Part shown: in pieces, positions 9,589-22,995 of the stretch
How the letters are laid out: every line of letters starts with the position of its first letter
Position numbering within the stretch: the first letter of the stretch is position 1
Origin: Bartonella henselae str. Houston-1
Lineage (GTDB): Bacteria > Pseudomonadota > Alphaproteobacteria > Rhizobiales > Rhizobiaceae
Length of the DNA: 64,000 nt
NCBI RefSeq assembly: GCF_000046705.1
Contig: NC_005956.1
Span: 1,178,001-1,242,000 of the forward strand
Reading direction: 5' to 3'
The notes under the pieces: generated by a model
The model's database searches: none
What the model saw: the letters and a program-made list of their open reading frames with translations, nothing else
What the model was told of the DNA's origin: nothing
Program-made: the position numbers and the translations under genes

Positions 9589-11322
9589 ATGCTCCATGAT
9601 ACGCCACTTATTACAACAATCGTTGCAGGTTTATGCTTAGCATTTCTTTTAGGAATGATTGCCAGTCGTTTGCGTATCTCACCACTTGTGGGATACTTAT
9701 TAGCTGGTGTTATTGTAGGACCAAACACAGGCGGTTTTAGAATAGATTCCGGTATTATCAACCAACTTGCTGAAATTGGTGTCATTTTGCTAATGTTTGG
9801 TGTTGGACTGCATTTTTCATTGAAAGACCTGTTATCTGTCAAAGCTATTGCTATCCCTGCTGCCATTGCACAAATGGCATTTTCTACTTTTCTAGGCTCG
9901 TGCCTTGGCTTAATCATGGGATGGGGTTTAAGCAGTAGTGTAGTTTTCGGTTTAGCTTTATCAACAGCAAGTACTGTTATTCTCTTACGTGCTTTGCAAG
10001 AACGCCATCTTATTGAAACAGAAAAAGGACGCATTGCTGTTGGCTGGTTAATTATTGAAGATTTAGCGATGGTTCTGATACTTGTTCTCATACCATCACT
10101 GGCAAATATCCTTGGCAATACGAAAAAAGAAGCCATTGATCCTCTTATTCAATGGTTAGACTTAAGTATTTGGGGAATTTTTGGTCTCACCATTTTAAAA
10201 GTTATTCTATTTATCATTCTCATGCTCGTGATTGGACGACGCGTTATACCATGGTTATTAAAAGTAAGTGCACATTCAGGATCACGTGAATTATTTCGTC
10301 TGAGTGTCTTTGCTACCGCACTAGGGGTAGCTTTCGGAGCTGCTCATTTATTTGGTGTTTCTCTTTCCCTTGGAGCCTTTTTTGCAGGTATGGTTATGAG
10401 TGAATCAGAATTAAGCCATCGTGCTGCTGAAGAGTCTTTACCCCTGCGAGATGCATTTTCTGTTCTCTTCTTTGTTTCTGTAGGCATGTTATTTGACCCA
10501 GGAAAAATACTGTCTCACTTTTTTCCTCTCTTAGCAACATTATTCATTATTATAATAGGAAAATCTGCTGGTGCCTTTTTCATCCTTAAAGCTTTTCGCT
10601 ACTCTAATGCAACAGCTTGCACAATTTCTGCCAGCCTCGCCCAAATTGGAGAATTTTCTTTTATCCTTGCAGGTTTAAGTTTAAGCCTTGGGCTTTTAAA
10701 CAACGATGCTCATGACTTTATCCTTGGAGGGGCAATTCTTTCTATTTTAGTCAATCCTCTCATTTTTATTGCCTTTGATAAAATTAAAAAACATCTAGAA
10801 AATTTGCCTAAAAACTCACAAGACACACAAAAAATCATTGATATTGATCCGAAAGACCCTGACCAAGAATTTTTACCAATGACCTCAAAAACAAATCATA
10901 TCGTAATTATTGGTTACAGCCGTATTGGTAAATGTGTTGCACTATCTTTAATAAACAGAGGTGATCCTGTAGTTATCGTAGAGGAATCAAAACGCCTTAC
11001 TGATAAAGCGATTGCAGATGGTTTTGAGGTCATTTGCGGTAATATCATTAAACAAGATGTCATGAATGCTGCAAATATGAGCAATGCGTACAAAGTTGTT
11101 ATTACAATGTGCAATACTATTGAAGTAGGAGAATGTATAGTGAATATACGTGATATGAATAAGGATATCCAGATAATCACACATACACTATCCGATGTAG
11201 ATACAGCTTATCTCATTGATTTAGGCGCAGATATTGTAGTAACTGATGAAGAAGAAATCGCAAATGGTGTTATTGAGCATATAACTGGACAGAGATTCAT
11301 AAAAAATATTGCGCAATCATGA
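9589..11322 (+). CDS. CPA2-family monovalent cation:proton antiporter with TrkA-N domain (KefB/YbaL type)
   Basis: 577 aa. About 12 membrane segments over residues 1-400 form a Na+/H+-exchanger fold (GYLLAGVIVGPNTGG near the start, SLGAFFAGMVMSESE mid-way). A cytoplasmic Rossmann TrkA-N domain follows from about residue 435 (VIIGYSRIGKCVALSL). This architecture matches KefB/KefC/YbaL potassium efflux systems, and the DALR-like dinucleotide domain implies ligand gating. The exact ion and the regulator (glutathione adducts or nucleotides) cannot be read from sequence. It lies between secDF and a YbhN-like gene on the same strand. Confidence 0.88.
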   Translation: MLHDTPLITTIVAGLCLAFLLGMIASRLRISPLVGYLLAGVIVGPNTGGFRIDSGIINQLAEIGVILLMFGVGLHFSLKDLLSVKAIAIPAAIAQMAFSTFLGSCLGLIMGWGLSSSVVFGLALSTASTVILLRALQERHLIETEKGRIAVGWLIIEDLAMVLILVLIPSLANILGNTKKEAIDPLIQWLDLSIWGIFGLTILKVILFIILMLVIGRRVIPWLLKVSAHSGSRELFRLSVFATALGVAFGAAHLFGVSLSLGAFFAGMVMSESELSHRAAEESLPLRDAFSVLFFVSVGMLFDPGKILSHFFPLLATLFIIIIGKSAGAFFILKAFRYSNATACTISASLAQIGEFSFILAGLSLSLGLLNNDAHDFILGGAILSILVNPLIFIAFDKIKKHLENLPKNSQDTQKIIDIDPKDPDQEFLPMTSKTNHIVIIGYSRIGKCVALSLINRGDPVVIVEESKRLTDKAIADGFEVICGNIIKQDVMNAANMSNAYKVVITMCNTIEVGECIVNIRDMNKDIQIITHTLSDVDTAYLIDLGADIVVTDEEEIANGVIEHITGQRFIKNIAQS

Positions 11323-11368
11323 ATGATATTTACAGAAAACATATAAAAACAAAAACGGATAAAACAGC

Positions 11369-12322
11369 ATGAAAATGAAGCAATTGATATGGCCATTTAT
11401 CGGTATCTTAGCCATGCTGATATCTATCCGAATTCTTTATATAAAGCTCTCTGCCATTTCTTTCAGTGATGTACTGGAACGACTAAGCAATTTAAGTGTA
11501 CAACACTGGCTATTAGCCTGTTTGTGCTCTCTTTTAGCTTATGCTGCTCTTGCTGGATATGATCGAATTGCTTTACAACATCTCGGCCATAAGATTTCTT
11601 GGTTTTTTATTGCTCTATGTTCGTTTACCACCTATGCACTTTCACACAATATTGGCGCTTCAGTTTTTTCTGGTGCAGTCGTGCGCTACCGCGCCTATAA
11701 AATGAAAGGATTAAGTGGAACGGAAATTGCGATATTAGTAGGGTTTTGCTCTTTTACTTTTGTAATAGGTACAGTCTTACTTTTTGGAATTGTTTTAATT
11801 TTGCAACCCGAAATTATCACTCTTATTTATAATGATCTTCCTGAATGGCTTGGAACAGCAGTTGGTGTAATTTTACTCGGTTGTACAGCACTCTATATTT
11901 TTGGTAGCTGGCTTCAATTAAAACCCCTACGTCTAGGGAAAAAAATTCAACTTTCTTATCCAAAGTTGAAAATTGTCATTCAACAACTTCTTATCGGCCC
12001 CTTAGAGCTTTTAGGAGCAGCAGGAATTATATACGCTGTGCTCCCTCACAATACAGATGTTCATTTTATTTCTGTGCTTGGTGTTTTCCTGGCATCTTTC
12101 ACAATAACGCTTCTCTCCAATGCCCCCGCTGGAGGAGTTGGTGTTCTTGAAGCTTTATTCATAACAGGCATGTCCAGTATAAATCCAACCGATGTTGTTG
12201 CAGCACTTATTGTATTTAGAATGCTTTATTTAATCATACCACTCATTATCTCGTTATTTGTTGTAGCAATTTTCGAAACTCAACAATATTGCAAAAAAAC
12301 GCGCAAAACACCACCTAAGTAA
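11369..12322 (+). CDS. YbhN/UPF0104-type integral membrane protein (lysylphosphatidylglycerol synthase TM-like)
   Basis: 317 aa, almost entirely hydrophobic with about 8 membrane helices. It has the UPF0104/LPG-synthase-TM features: an Ala/Gly-rich segment near residue 60 (AYAALAGYD), an RYRAYKMKGLS motif near 110, and NAPAGGVGVLEALF near 250. There is no soluble aminoacyl-transfer domain as in MprF, so it is the membrane-only form. Its role is not established; lipid or polyprenyl-glycan transfer or flipping is the usual proposal. It follows the antiporter by 46 bp and is probably co-transcribed. Confidence 0.8.
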   Translation: MKMKQLIWPFIGILAMLISIRILYIKLSAISFSDVLERLSNLSVQHWLLACLCSLLAYAALAGYDRIALQHLGHKISWFFIALCSFTTYALSHNIGASVFSGAVVRYRAYKMKGLSGTEIAILVGFCSFTFVIGTVLLFGIVLILQPEIITLIYNDLPEWLGTAVGVILLGCTALYIFGSWLQLKPLRLGKKIQLSYPKLKIVIQQLLIGPLELLGAAGIIYAVLPHNTDVHFISVLGVFLASFTITLLSNAPAGGVGVLEALFITGMSSINPTDVVAALIVFRMLYLIIPLIISLFVVAIFETQQYCKKTRKTPPK

Positions 12323-13003
12323 ATAAAAACCGTCTCTCCTTTTTCTCGCAAATGAATAACGATAACCGCACTGAATTTGAGCTCATATGTCAATCAAACG
12401 ACCAGTATTTTCATTTATCTTTTTTAAGATTGTGTATTGAAGCGTCTCTCTTTCAAAGCAACCCCAGCTCACCGTTCAAAATATAAAAAATATTTGATAT
12501 TTAAATTCTCTTTCAAAAAACCGTTTGATTAGCTCCCTGAATAGCTCTGCCATGAAAAACAACAATGTCTATCCTCTTTAATCGATTTTAAATATTGGAT
12601 TGCTCTTTTGCAATATAATAACCTTCTCTCATACTTTTAATGAAAGAAAAGAATAAAAGGAGGTCTTATAAACAATTATATAAACTACGAGCAATAATTT
12701 GAAAAAATTTTTTCTTTAAAAAATGCAGAAATAAAACAGATATAATCACTATTCTTGAGATTCATGGCTATTTAAAAAAGCACTGCACACCATTTTTCTA
12801 CTTGAACCTCTCTCGCAAATCATCGATAAAAATCCTTCTTTTGATATGAAAACTCATGAATAATTCAAGCATTTGCCTATCTCCATCATTTGACATTTAA
12901 AAGCCTGCAAATAATAAAAATACCATTATAAAGCTAATCTCTTTATTCTTTTCACTCTCTCTAAGAAGAAAGCATTTTCCTATCACTTGGACTTTCCCAA
13001 TAA
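12323..13003. other. Gap between convergent genes
   Basis: AT-rich spacer between the YbhN-like gene (+) and the TerC/CBS gene (-). I see no supported gene, RNA or clear terminator hairpin. Confidence 0.6.
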
Positions 13004-14572
13004 TTAGCTTTTTTCCTGCAAGACAAGTGGAGAGATAAGGATTTTAGATATATTACGGCGATCCATTTCAATAACTTTAAAGCGTAAACCATCAGCTTCA
13101 AAGCTTTCACCTTCATTTGGTAAATGACCAAACCGCCAAAGCATAAATCCTGCCAAAGTAGTATAACGATCTGCCTCATCAACAAAATTACGCTCAAGAT
13201 ACCCACTTAAACGGCGAATATCAGCATACCCCTCAACAAGAAGACTTCCATCTTCAAGCTTTTCTGCTATCATGAGTTCCTCATCATCATCAGGAAAATC
13301 ACCTGCAATAGCTTCAAGAATATCGGTTGGTGTTGCAATCCCTTCAAAAGATCCATGCTCATCAACAATAATTGCAAGCTGAATTGAAGAATGACGTAAT
13401 TGCTCCATCAATCGTAATACACTTGTATTTTCATGAACAACGAGGGGTTCTCGCATAGCTTTTTTCCAATTAATCTTTTTTCCCTCAGCCAAATTCAACA
13501 GAAGATCTTTAGTCAAAGCAACGCCAACAAACTCATCCACTTTTTCACGTGCAAGAATTAAGCGACTATGTTTAACCTTTTGTAATTCTTCACGCATTTC
13601 ACTTTCATCACCATTAAGATCCAACCACTCAATCTCATTACGCGGTGACATAATAGAACGAACAGGACGATCAGCCAAATCGAGAACACCACGAATCATT
13701 TCTTTTTCTTCCGGTCGAAACAACTCAGAAGCTGCGGCCTGTTCAGCAATAACATCTACAGTCTCACTCAGATTACCATCTTTGTTTCCACCCCCTAAGA
13801 GTCTTAAAACAGCATCAGCTGTTCGACCACGTAGATCATTTGTTGTAATCATTTTTTCACGATTACGACGTCCAATTTGATTAAAAACTTCAATAAGAAC
13901 AGAAAAACCAATAGCGGCATACAAATACCCTTTTGGAATATGAAAACCAAACCCTTCAACAATGAGAGCAAAACCAATCATCATCAAAAAGCCAAGACAA
14001 AGGATCACAATAGTGGGATGACGATTAATAAAACGCATAAGAGCGCCCGATCCCCACATCATCACACTCATAGCAACCATGACTGCTATATACATAACCG
14101 CTGCCTGCTCTTTTGCAATCATACCCGTTGCAGTAATAATACTATCTAAAGAAAACAGAGCATCAAGCACCACAATTTGCACAATTACTTGCCAAAAAAC
14201 GACATAAGCAACATCTGTTTTTCTTTCATGCACTGCACCTTCTAATCTTTCATGTAACTCTAACGTTCCCTTTGCCAGCAAAAAAGCACCACCACCAATT
14301 AAGATGAGGCTATGCCAACTAAACACAAAGGATGAGAATGCAAAAATCATCGTATCGAGATTCATCACCCATCCAATAACCGTAAGCAGAAAAAACCGCA
14401 TTACTAATGCTAAAGTGAGACCGATCAAGCGTGCACGATCACGCAAATGTAGCGGCAATTTTTCAGCTAAAATTGCAATAAAGACAAGGTTATCTATTCC
14501 TAAAACAATTTCGAGAAAAATCAAAGTAACCAAGCCAAACCACGCATGGGGATCAGCGATCCATTCCATCAT
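13004..14572 (-). CDS. TerC-family membrane protein with CBS and CorC/HlyC domains (YoaE/YegH type)
   Basis: 522 aa. An N-terminal TerC-like domain with seven membrane helices (WFGLVTLIFLEIVLGIDN near residue 12, then DALFSLDSIITATGMI, acidic residues typical of metal-ion handling) spans residues 1-240. A pair of CBS domains follows (about 300-430; MSPRNEIEWLDL, then IVDEHGSFEGIATPTDILE). The C-terminal ~80 residues form a CorC_HlyC transporter-associated domain. E. coli YoaE has the same order. Metal efflux or exoenzyme metallation in the envelope is the usual proposal and is inferred here. Start ATG at 14572 has the Shine-Dalgarno GGTGAA just upstream. Confidence 0.9.
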   Translation of the reverse strand: MMEWIADPHAWFGLVTLIFLEIVLGIDNLVFIAILAEKLPLHLRDRARLIGLTLALVMRFFLLTVIGWVMNLDTMIFAFSSFVFSWHSLILIGGGAFLLAKGTLELHERLEGAVHERKTDVAYVVFWQVIVQIVVLDALFSLDSIITATGMIAKEQAAVMYIAVMVAMSVMMWGSGALMRFINRHPTIVILCLGFLMMIGFALIVEGFGFHIPKGYLYAAIGFSVLIEVFNQIGRRNREKMITTNDLRGRTADAVLRLLGGGNKDGNLSETVDVIAEQAAASELFRPEEKEMIRGVLDLADRPVRSIMSPRNEIEWLDLNGDESEMREELQKVKHSRLILAREKVDEFVGVALTKDLLLNLAEGKKINWKKAMREPLVVHENTSVLRLMEQLRHSSIQLAIIVDEHGSFEGIATPTDILEAIAGDFPDDDEELMIAEKLEDGSLLVEGYADIRRLSGYLERNFVDEADRYTTLAGFMLWRFGHLPNEGESFEADGLRFKVIEMDRRNISKILISPLVLQEKS

Positions 14573-15047
14573 AGTTCACCTTTTAAAAATGTCTTTAAAA
14601 GCTCAAAAGCGCACTGTTGACAAAACAAACTCATGAGCTTTCATTCTCATAATTGAACAAAACCATTGAACGCAAACAAACTGCAAACAAAGCAAGCAAC
14701 AACAAAACATTGCTTAAACGCACATAATTATTGATAAAGTTGATAAAATAGAACGATGGCCCACACCACTTGTAACCACAAAAAGGTTCCTCTATATTTT
14801 GCTCGGGCATTACGCTCGACAATCCTCCAACTCCCGTTCTGCATAATAATCAGAACACTTAGTTTATAAAGCTCTTTATAATGGGTCTATTTTTAGATAA
14901 GATCAAGAGGTATTACAGTATATTTTTAACCTTACAGCGAGTTTAGCTATAGACTTTAGCATTTTCAATAAAAAACAATAAAACCATCTAGACATAGCTC
15001 CTTAGGAGCGTTATAGAACCCTTCATTCTCATTGTTTGAGTAACCGT
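14573..15047. other. Gap upstream of tRNA-Lys
   Basis: Holds the upstream region of the TerC/CBS gene and of the tRNA. A 63-codon frame (14631-14822, -) has no homology I recognise and is not called. Confidence 0.55.
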
Positions 15048-15123
<76 letters not shown>

Positions 15124-16513
15124 GCTGTTTTTATATTGCGTTTAATATATTGATTTTCATGTTCTTTTTAAGATGCGCAATACGTAAATGAAAGTTCAGG
15201 AATAAAATCCTCAAACTTTCCTCTGTAAAGTGCGCCTTTTTTATCCGTATACTTTTTTAACAATATTGTCTGTCAGCAGATTTTATATATCATAAATTTT
15301 ATACCGACTATTTTTTTCAAAATATTTTAAAGAGGTTTTCAAGGAGGAGATTTCAAAGATATTCAATAGGTTGTTTGAATCTTTTTAATCTCTTTTGTAA
15401 GATCGCTTCAAATAAATCCTCTTTCTGATTCTGATACGTCAACAATAAAAGCCTTCCTTTGCATATGTCTCAGAGAATACAATTCCCTAAACAAATATCA
15501 TAACAATTTTGCAATGAAATAGACTAAAAAGAAATTATTTGAAATTCTTATAACAACTATCTGCCTCTCTTTGTAAGAGAACCTTTGTTTCTTTCAAAAC
15601 TATATTGCCTTTTTATTTTCTCTTTCATCCCCCACAAATAGATTTTTTTCAATCTCTACAAAAAAGAAAATGCTACGGATACAACTTTTTCCTCCACTCT
15701 ATCTAAAAGACCTTCTCTATGATCAATGCGAAGTTCTCGTAAGATTCTACCAAATAGTATAATCATCTGAAAAAGATTTTTCTTTACAACTTTAGGATTA
15801 AAGAACTGATAGTCTTTTTCACTTCCTTTGTGCAAAATATTTCCACAAAAGAAAAGAGTTTTGTTTCATTTATACTACCAAATAAAAATCACTAAAATGA
15901 TTGAAAAAACCATAATATTTCTGGATGAAATATTCATCAAAATCATCCTTCAGCAATAAGAAAAATCACCAGAACTCAATGCCAGATCGCTGATTAACGA
16001 CTTTTGCATCACTAAAATCAACAATAAACGAATATCAGGGTTTGCTTTTTTATTTTTGATCTTTTTATCGTAACGGAAATTACCAATGAAGAAATCATTT
16101 AAAATTTTTTGTCATTAGAAATTTTTTCTTCAGCAATATGACAATTCTCTACCCTATTTAACTGACAATCAAAGTTCTTTTCTACTATGACATATAAAAC
16201 AACTAAAAGACTTAAAATTACAAAAGATAGAGTTTGCCATAACCTCTAGGTAGCCTAAACAACTTATAACTCTCATATAACACTAAATCTTCTTATCCGC
16301 TATCTCAGCTAAAACTTAAAAACCTGTACCAAATATCTGTTGCATTACTCGAGAGTGAAATAGTATACCAGGCTAATTCCATATTCTTTCTCTTTATCCA
16401 CATGAAGTCATAAAAAATGTTTTTCTCCTTTACTCCTCATTCATATCATGCTTCGATGAGCAAGATTATCTTTTTCAGCGTAATTTTCAATAATTAAAGG
16501 GAACCTCCTAAAA
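15124..16513. other. 1.4-kb gene-poor region
   Basis: AT-rich DNA between tRNA-Lys and cycA with stops in all frames. No RNA gene, repeat or known domain was recognised. It may be decayed coding sequence, a common state downstream of tRNA genes, but I could not identify any remnant. Confidence 0.5.
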
Positions 16514-17914
16514 ATGGACTATAAACAAAATTCAGAAAATAATCCTAAGAAGAAATTACAACGTGGATTACATAACCGTCACGTACAACTTATAGCCCTG
16601 GGTGGTGCTATTGGAACAGGTCTCTTCATGGGATCAGGAAAAACAATCAGCGTAGCAGGCCCTTCCATCATACTAGTTTATGCTATTATTGGTTGTGCCT
16701 TATACTTTGTAATGCGTGCTATGGGAGAATTATTGCTTTCTAACTCACGATACCGGTCTCTTATTGATTTTTCAACCGATATGCTAGGACCAGGAATTGC
16801 TTTTTTTGTCGGCTGGAGCTATTGGTTGAGCTGGGTTGTAACTGGAGCTGCAGATATTATTGCCATCATTACTTATATGCATTTTTGGTGGCCAACACTC
16901 AATTCATGGATTATCGTTTTCTCCTGCGTTATTTTCTTTTTAACCCTTAATCTCCTTGCAGTAAAAATGTTCGGTGAACTTGAGTTTTGGTTTGGTCTTA
17001 TTAAAGTCTTAGCAATTTTGGCATTAATCGTTGTTGGATTTTACATGATTTGTACTGGCTTTACCTCTCCAAATGGTACTGTTGCCTCTCTCAGTCACGT
17101 ATGGAACGATGGAAATATCTTTCCTCGAGGAATTCCAGGTTTTTTTGCTGGATTTCAAATAGCCATTTTTTCCTTCGGTGGTATAGAAATTGCCGGAACA
17201 ACTGCAGCGGAAGTTAAAGAACCTAAAAAAGTTCTACCAAAGGCAATTAATGCAATACCCCTTCGTATTGTACTCTTTTATATCTTTTCTCTCGTTGTAA
17301 TAATGTCAGTCACACCTTGGGATCAAGTTGTTCCAGAAAAAAGTCCCTTTGTCTCGATGTTTTGGCTTGCTGGCATTCCGATAGCTGCTGGTTTGATAAA
17401 TTTTGTTGTTCTCACCTCAGCTGCCTCTTCAGCAAATAGTGGTATTTTTTCTACCAGCCGCATGATATATGGGCTTGCAACACAAAAAGGTGCACCTCGG
17501 TTTTTTGGAAAACTTTCCAAATACCATGTTCCAGCCAATGCCCTATTCTTTTCCTGCTTATGTATTTTATTAGGATACACAATTGCATCATCATCTCCAA
17601 GCATCATCAGTGCTTTTACAATCGTGAGCAGCATTCCAGCAATTGCATTTTTATTCGTATGGTCTGTAATTTTAGTTAGCTATATTGTGTATCGCCACAA
17701 CCACCCCCATTTACATACTGAATCCGTCTACAAAATGCCAGGAGGTGTTATCACATGCGGGATTATTTTAGCTTTTTTTGCTTTCATGCTCTATTTGTTG
17801 ACATTAGAATCTGATACTCTAACAGCTTTAAAATACAGTATATTTTGGTTTATTTTCTTAGGCATAACATATTTTATGTTTATAAGAAAAAAAACTGCTC
17901 AAGATAATAAATAA
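16514..17914 (+). CDS. cycA: D-serine/D-alanine/glycine:H+ symporter (APC family)
   Basis: 466 aa with 12 predicted membrane helices. By recall it tracks E. coli CycA closely throughout: HNRHVQLIALGGAIGTGLFM at the N-terminus, FVGWSYWLSWVVTGAADI in helix 3, KMFGELEFWFGLIKV, FGGIEIAGTTAAEVKEPKKV (the conserved region after helix 6) and NFVVLTSAASSANSGIFSTS in helix 8. The family imports small neutral amino acids by proton symport. The ribosome binding site AAGGGAACC precedes the ATG. It is alone on the + strand, converging on ilvC through a shared terminator. CycA is more likely than proline (ProY) or GABA (GabP) permease, but substrate specificity needs experiment. Confidence 0.85.
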   Translation: MDYKQNSENNPKKKLQRGLHNRHVQLIALGGAIGTGLFMGSGKTISVAGPSIILVYAIIGCALYFVMRAMGELLLSNSRYRSLIDFSTDMLGPGIAFFVGWSYWLSWVVTGAADIIAIITYMHFWWPTLNSWIIVFSCVIFFLTLNLLAVKMFGELEFWFGLIKVLAILALIVVGFYMICTGFTSPNGTVASLSHVWNDGNIFPRGIPGFFAGFQIAIFSFGGIEIAGTTAAEVKEPKKVLPKAINAIPLRIVLFYIFSLVVIMSVTPWDQVVPEKSPFVSMFWLAGIPIAAGLINFVVLTSAASSANSGIFSTSRMIYGLATQKGAPRFFGKLSKYHVPANALFFSCLCILLGYTIASSSPSIISAFTIVSSIPAIAFLFVWSVILVSYIVYRHNHPHLHTESVYKMPGGVITCGIILAFFAFMLYLLTLESDTLTALKYSIFWFIFLGITYFMFIRKKTAQDNK

Positions 17915-17936
17915 AATTATACATAAAAGGCATATC

Positions 17937-17966
17937 AAAAAAGGGTAACCAAAGTTACCCTTTTTG
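17937..17966. terminator. Bidirectional terminator between cycA and ilvC
   Basis: GGGTAAC, loop CAAA, GTTACCC, flanked by six A on the left and five T on the right. The hairpin works in both directions, as expected between convergent genes. Confidence 0.88.
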
Positions 17967-18009
17967 TACATAAAGCGTAAAAGCTGTTTACTAATATTTC
18001 ATATAAACT

Positions 18010-20645
<2,636 letters not shown>

Positions 20646-21380
20646 TTAAGACAATAACCGGATGAAACGCTGAACAGTCTCATACATTCCGTATTCTAAT
20701 GCATCAGCAATAAGCCCATGACCAATAGAGACTTCATCAAGCCAAGAAATATGATTAACAAGAGCAGGAAGGTTAGTAATTGTCAGATCATGACCTGCAT
20801 TAACACCTAATTGCAGCTCTTTGGCCTTTCTTGCCGCTAAAATAAGTTTCTTCAACTCTTGATCCTGTTTTGTCTTATCTTTAAATGCACCACCATAAGG
20901 TCCAGTATAAAACTCCACACGATCAGCACCAATTGTTTTAGCAATGTCAAGGCCATCTACAAGAGGATTAGCGAATAACGACACACGAATTTTCTTTTCT
21001 TTCAAGCGTTGAATAATAGGCGCCAAAAATTCCGCATTATGAGCAAAATCCCAACCATGATCGGAGGTTGATTGAGCTGGATCATCAGGGACAAGGGTAA
21101 TCTGATCAGCATATTTTTCTGCCAAATCCAAAAATCTATCGCTTGGATAACCTTCAATATTAAACTCTGCAGTAGGAAAAGCGCTGTTAATTAAACAACG
21201 TATATCTGGCAAATCAGCAAAACGAATATGTCGTTCATCCGGTCGCGGATGAACCGTCAAACCTGCTGCGCCAGCTGTAAGCGCTATATGCCCAATACTC
21301 TTTATATTTGGCCATGGAAGATTACGTCGATTGCGTAAAACAGCAACAGCATTGAGATTAACCGAAAGTTTTACTGCCAT
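20646..21380 (-). CDS. pdxJ: Pyridoxine 5'-phosphate synthase
   Basis: 244 aa from the chosen start. PdxJ condenses 1-deoxyxylulose 5-phosphate with 3-amino-2-oxopropyl phosphate to make pyridoxine 5'-phosphate, the source of PLP. A TIM-barrel with family motifs is visible: [16 protein letters not shown] at the N-terminus, [17 protein letters not shown] near residue 37, and VNAGHDL and [13 protein letters not shown] near the end. The frame is open to an ATG at 21398, but the start at 21380 (MAVKLSVN) matches family N-termini. PLP is needed by IlvA in this window. It follows the RecD-like gene on the same strand. Confidence 0.95.
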   Translation of the reverse strand: MAVKLSVNLNAVAVLRNRRNLPWPNIKSIGHIALTAGAAGLTVHPRPDERHIRFADLPDIRCLINSAFPTAEFNIEGYPSDRFLDLAEKYADQITLVPDDPAQSTSDHGWDFAHNAEFLAPIIQRLKEKKIRVSLFANPLVDGLDIAKTIGADRVEFYTGPYGGAFKDKTKQDQELKKLILAARKAKELQLGVNAGHDLTITNLPALVNHISWLDEVSIGHGLIADALEYGMYETVQRFIRLLS

Positions 21381-21464
21381 ACATATTCCCATTTGCATAC
21401 ATAATTAAAAGATAGAAAAAAATACATTTCACAGCATAAGCCCAGATAATAAAAATAATTTTCT

Positions 21465-22586
21465 CTATCGAACAATGGTTAAACGCTCTGCCGCACGAGT
21501 AATCCCGGTATAAAGCCAGCGCGCAGACATATCACGAAATGCAAAACTTTCATCAAATAAAACAACATTATTCCATTGAGACCCTTGTGCTTTATGAACA
21601 GTTAATGCATATCCATAATCAAAATCATCATATCTTTTTTTTAATTGCCATGAAATATCACTATCAGGATTTTCAAACAATGCTTTTAAAAGCTTAATCT
21701 TCACTACTCCACGCTCACTCTCTTCTGGCTTAACAAGAAGATTAACACCGGGTTTAACAGTTTCCTTCTGTGAAGTCATTACTTTCCATAAAGAGCCATT
21801 TAACAAGCCTTTCGCCGGATCATTGCGCAAACACACAAGCTTGTCTCCTGCTTGTGGATAAGCTGCCGTAAAGCCCTTCAATACACGCAAACGTTTATTA
21901 TAAAGGTAACGTGTTCGGTTAATCCCCACCAAAAGCTGATCAGCATCCAAAACCAATTGCTGATGAACCTCTTTGCGTGTAACAACGCGAGCTGCTCCGT
22001 AATTACCATAAGGAATATCACGTCCTTCACGCACGTCCATAGCTAAACGAACGATAGGATTATCCCGCGCTTGTCGATGAATTTCTGAGAGAAGAAAATC
22101 TGGTACACCATTGGAAAAAAAACCGCCTCCTGAGATAGGAGGCAACTGACCTGGATCACCAAGAACAAGAATTGGTGTCCGAAAACTCATTAAATCACGG
22201 GCTAATTGTTCATCTACCATCGAACACTCATCAACAATAATGAGCTTCGCTTGTGCAGCCGCACTTCTTCGATTTAATGCAAATGTCGGTGCAATAGACT
22301 TTTTTCCGGTGACTTCATCGGAAACTTCTTCCTCCCCACGCGGGCAATAAATCAGTGAATGAATAGTACAAGCATTGCTTGCACCTTTAGAACGCAAAAC
22401 CTGAGCCGCCTTACCTGTGAACGCAGTAAATTGGACAGAGCCATCAACCGTTTCTGCAAAATAACGAGCAAGTGTCGTCTTCCCTGTTCCTGCATAGCCA
22501 AAGAGACGAAAAAGTGGAGAACGCCCCTCCTTCAACCACGCAGAGACAGCCTTCAATGCATTATCCTGTTCCGGTGAAAACTGCAT
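21465..22586 (-). CDS. RecD-like ATP-dependent DNA helicase (AAA_30/UvrD_C_2)
   Basis: 373 aa, a minimal superfamily 1B helicase. Walker A GYAGTGKTTLARYF lies near residue 29, Walker B IIVDECSMVDEQLA near 123, a GDPGQLPPI motif III near 147, and the C-terminal motif VI region TVHKAQGSQW near 330 followed by YTGITRAAERL. It lacks the long N-terminal regions of RecD and RecD2, so a stand-alone helicase rather than an exonuclease V subunit is more likely; recB and recC are not nearby. Annotation transfers in Rhizobiales commonly name it exodeoxyribonuclease V alpha or RecD-like. Its biological role is not established from sequence. Confidence 0.85.
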   Translation of the reverse strand: MQFSPEQDNALKAVSAWLKEGRSPLFRLFGYAGTGKTTLARYFAETVDGSVQFTAFTGKAAQVLRSKGASNACTIHSLIYCPRGEEEVSDEVTGKKSIAPTFALNRRSAAAQAKLIIVDECSMVDEQLARDLMSFRTPILVLGDPGQLPPISGGGFFSNGVPDFLLSEIHRQARDNPIVRLAMDVREGRDIPYGNYGAARVVTRKEVHQQLVLDADQLLVGINRTRYLYNKRLRVLKGFTAAYPQAGDKLVCLRNDPAKGLLNGSLWKVMTSQKETVKPGVNLLVKPEESERGVVKIKLLKALFENPDSDISWQLKKRYDDFDYGYALTVHKAQGSQWNNVVLFDESFAFRDMSARWLYTGITRAAERLTIVR

Positions 22587-22995
22587 AATTTATCAAAATA
22601 AGATTCGTATAAAAAGAGCAAGCACTTAACACCCCCCACTATTAAGAAAAATCCTACTCCCCAAAAAATCTTTGTCATTAGGAATTTTTGATACATGAGT
22701 ATTCTCCCATTTTCACAGCATAATCATCACCCCTCCTACCCGTGAAATTTTCGCACAAAACGCTTTCACATTCTCAATCTTGCCCCATGCAAAACTTGTA
22801 TCACATACCTTAATCAAAACTCATTCTTATTGAACAAAACACCTTATTCTACAGCAAAACAATATGAACAGCCAAATCACTATATGCAATAAACTTAAAA
22901 CAACCTACATATTGAGCTTCTGTTGAATCATATTCAAAGTAAAAAAAGTCACTAAAGCAAAAGTTTAAATCCGTGTTATCGTAATTGCAAACTCC
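22587..22995. other. Gap downstream of ilvI
   Basis: 409 bp. In related Rhizobiales the acetolactate synthase small subunit gene (ilvH/ilvN) normally follows ilvI here. The - strand was read for ilvH motifs in this gap and none were found. Confidence 0.5.

Noticed and set aside
14631..14822. 63-codon - strand frame near the TerC/CBS gene
   Set aside because: No recognisable family and no ribosome binding site.
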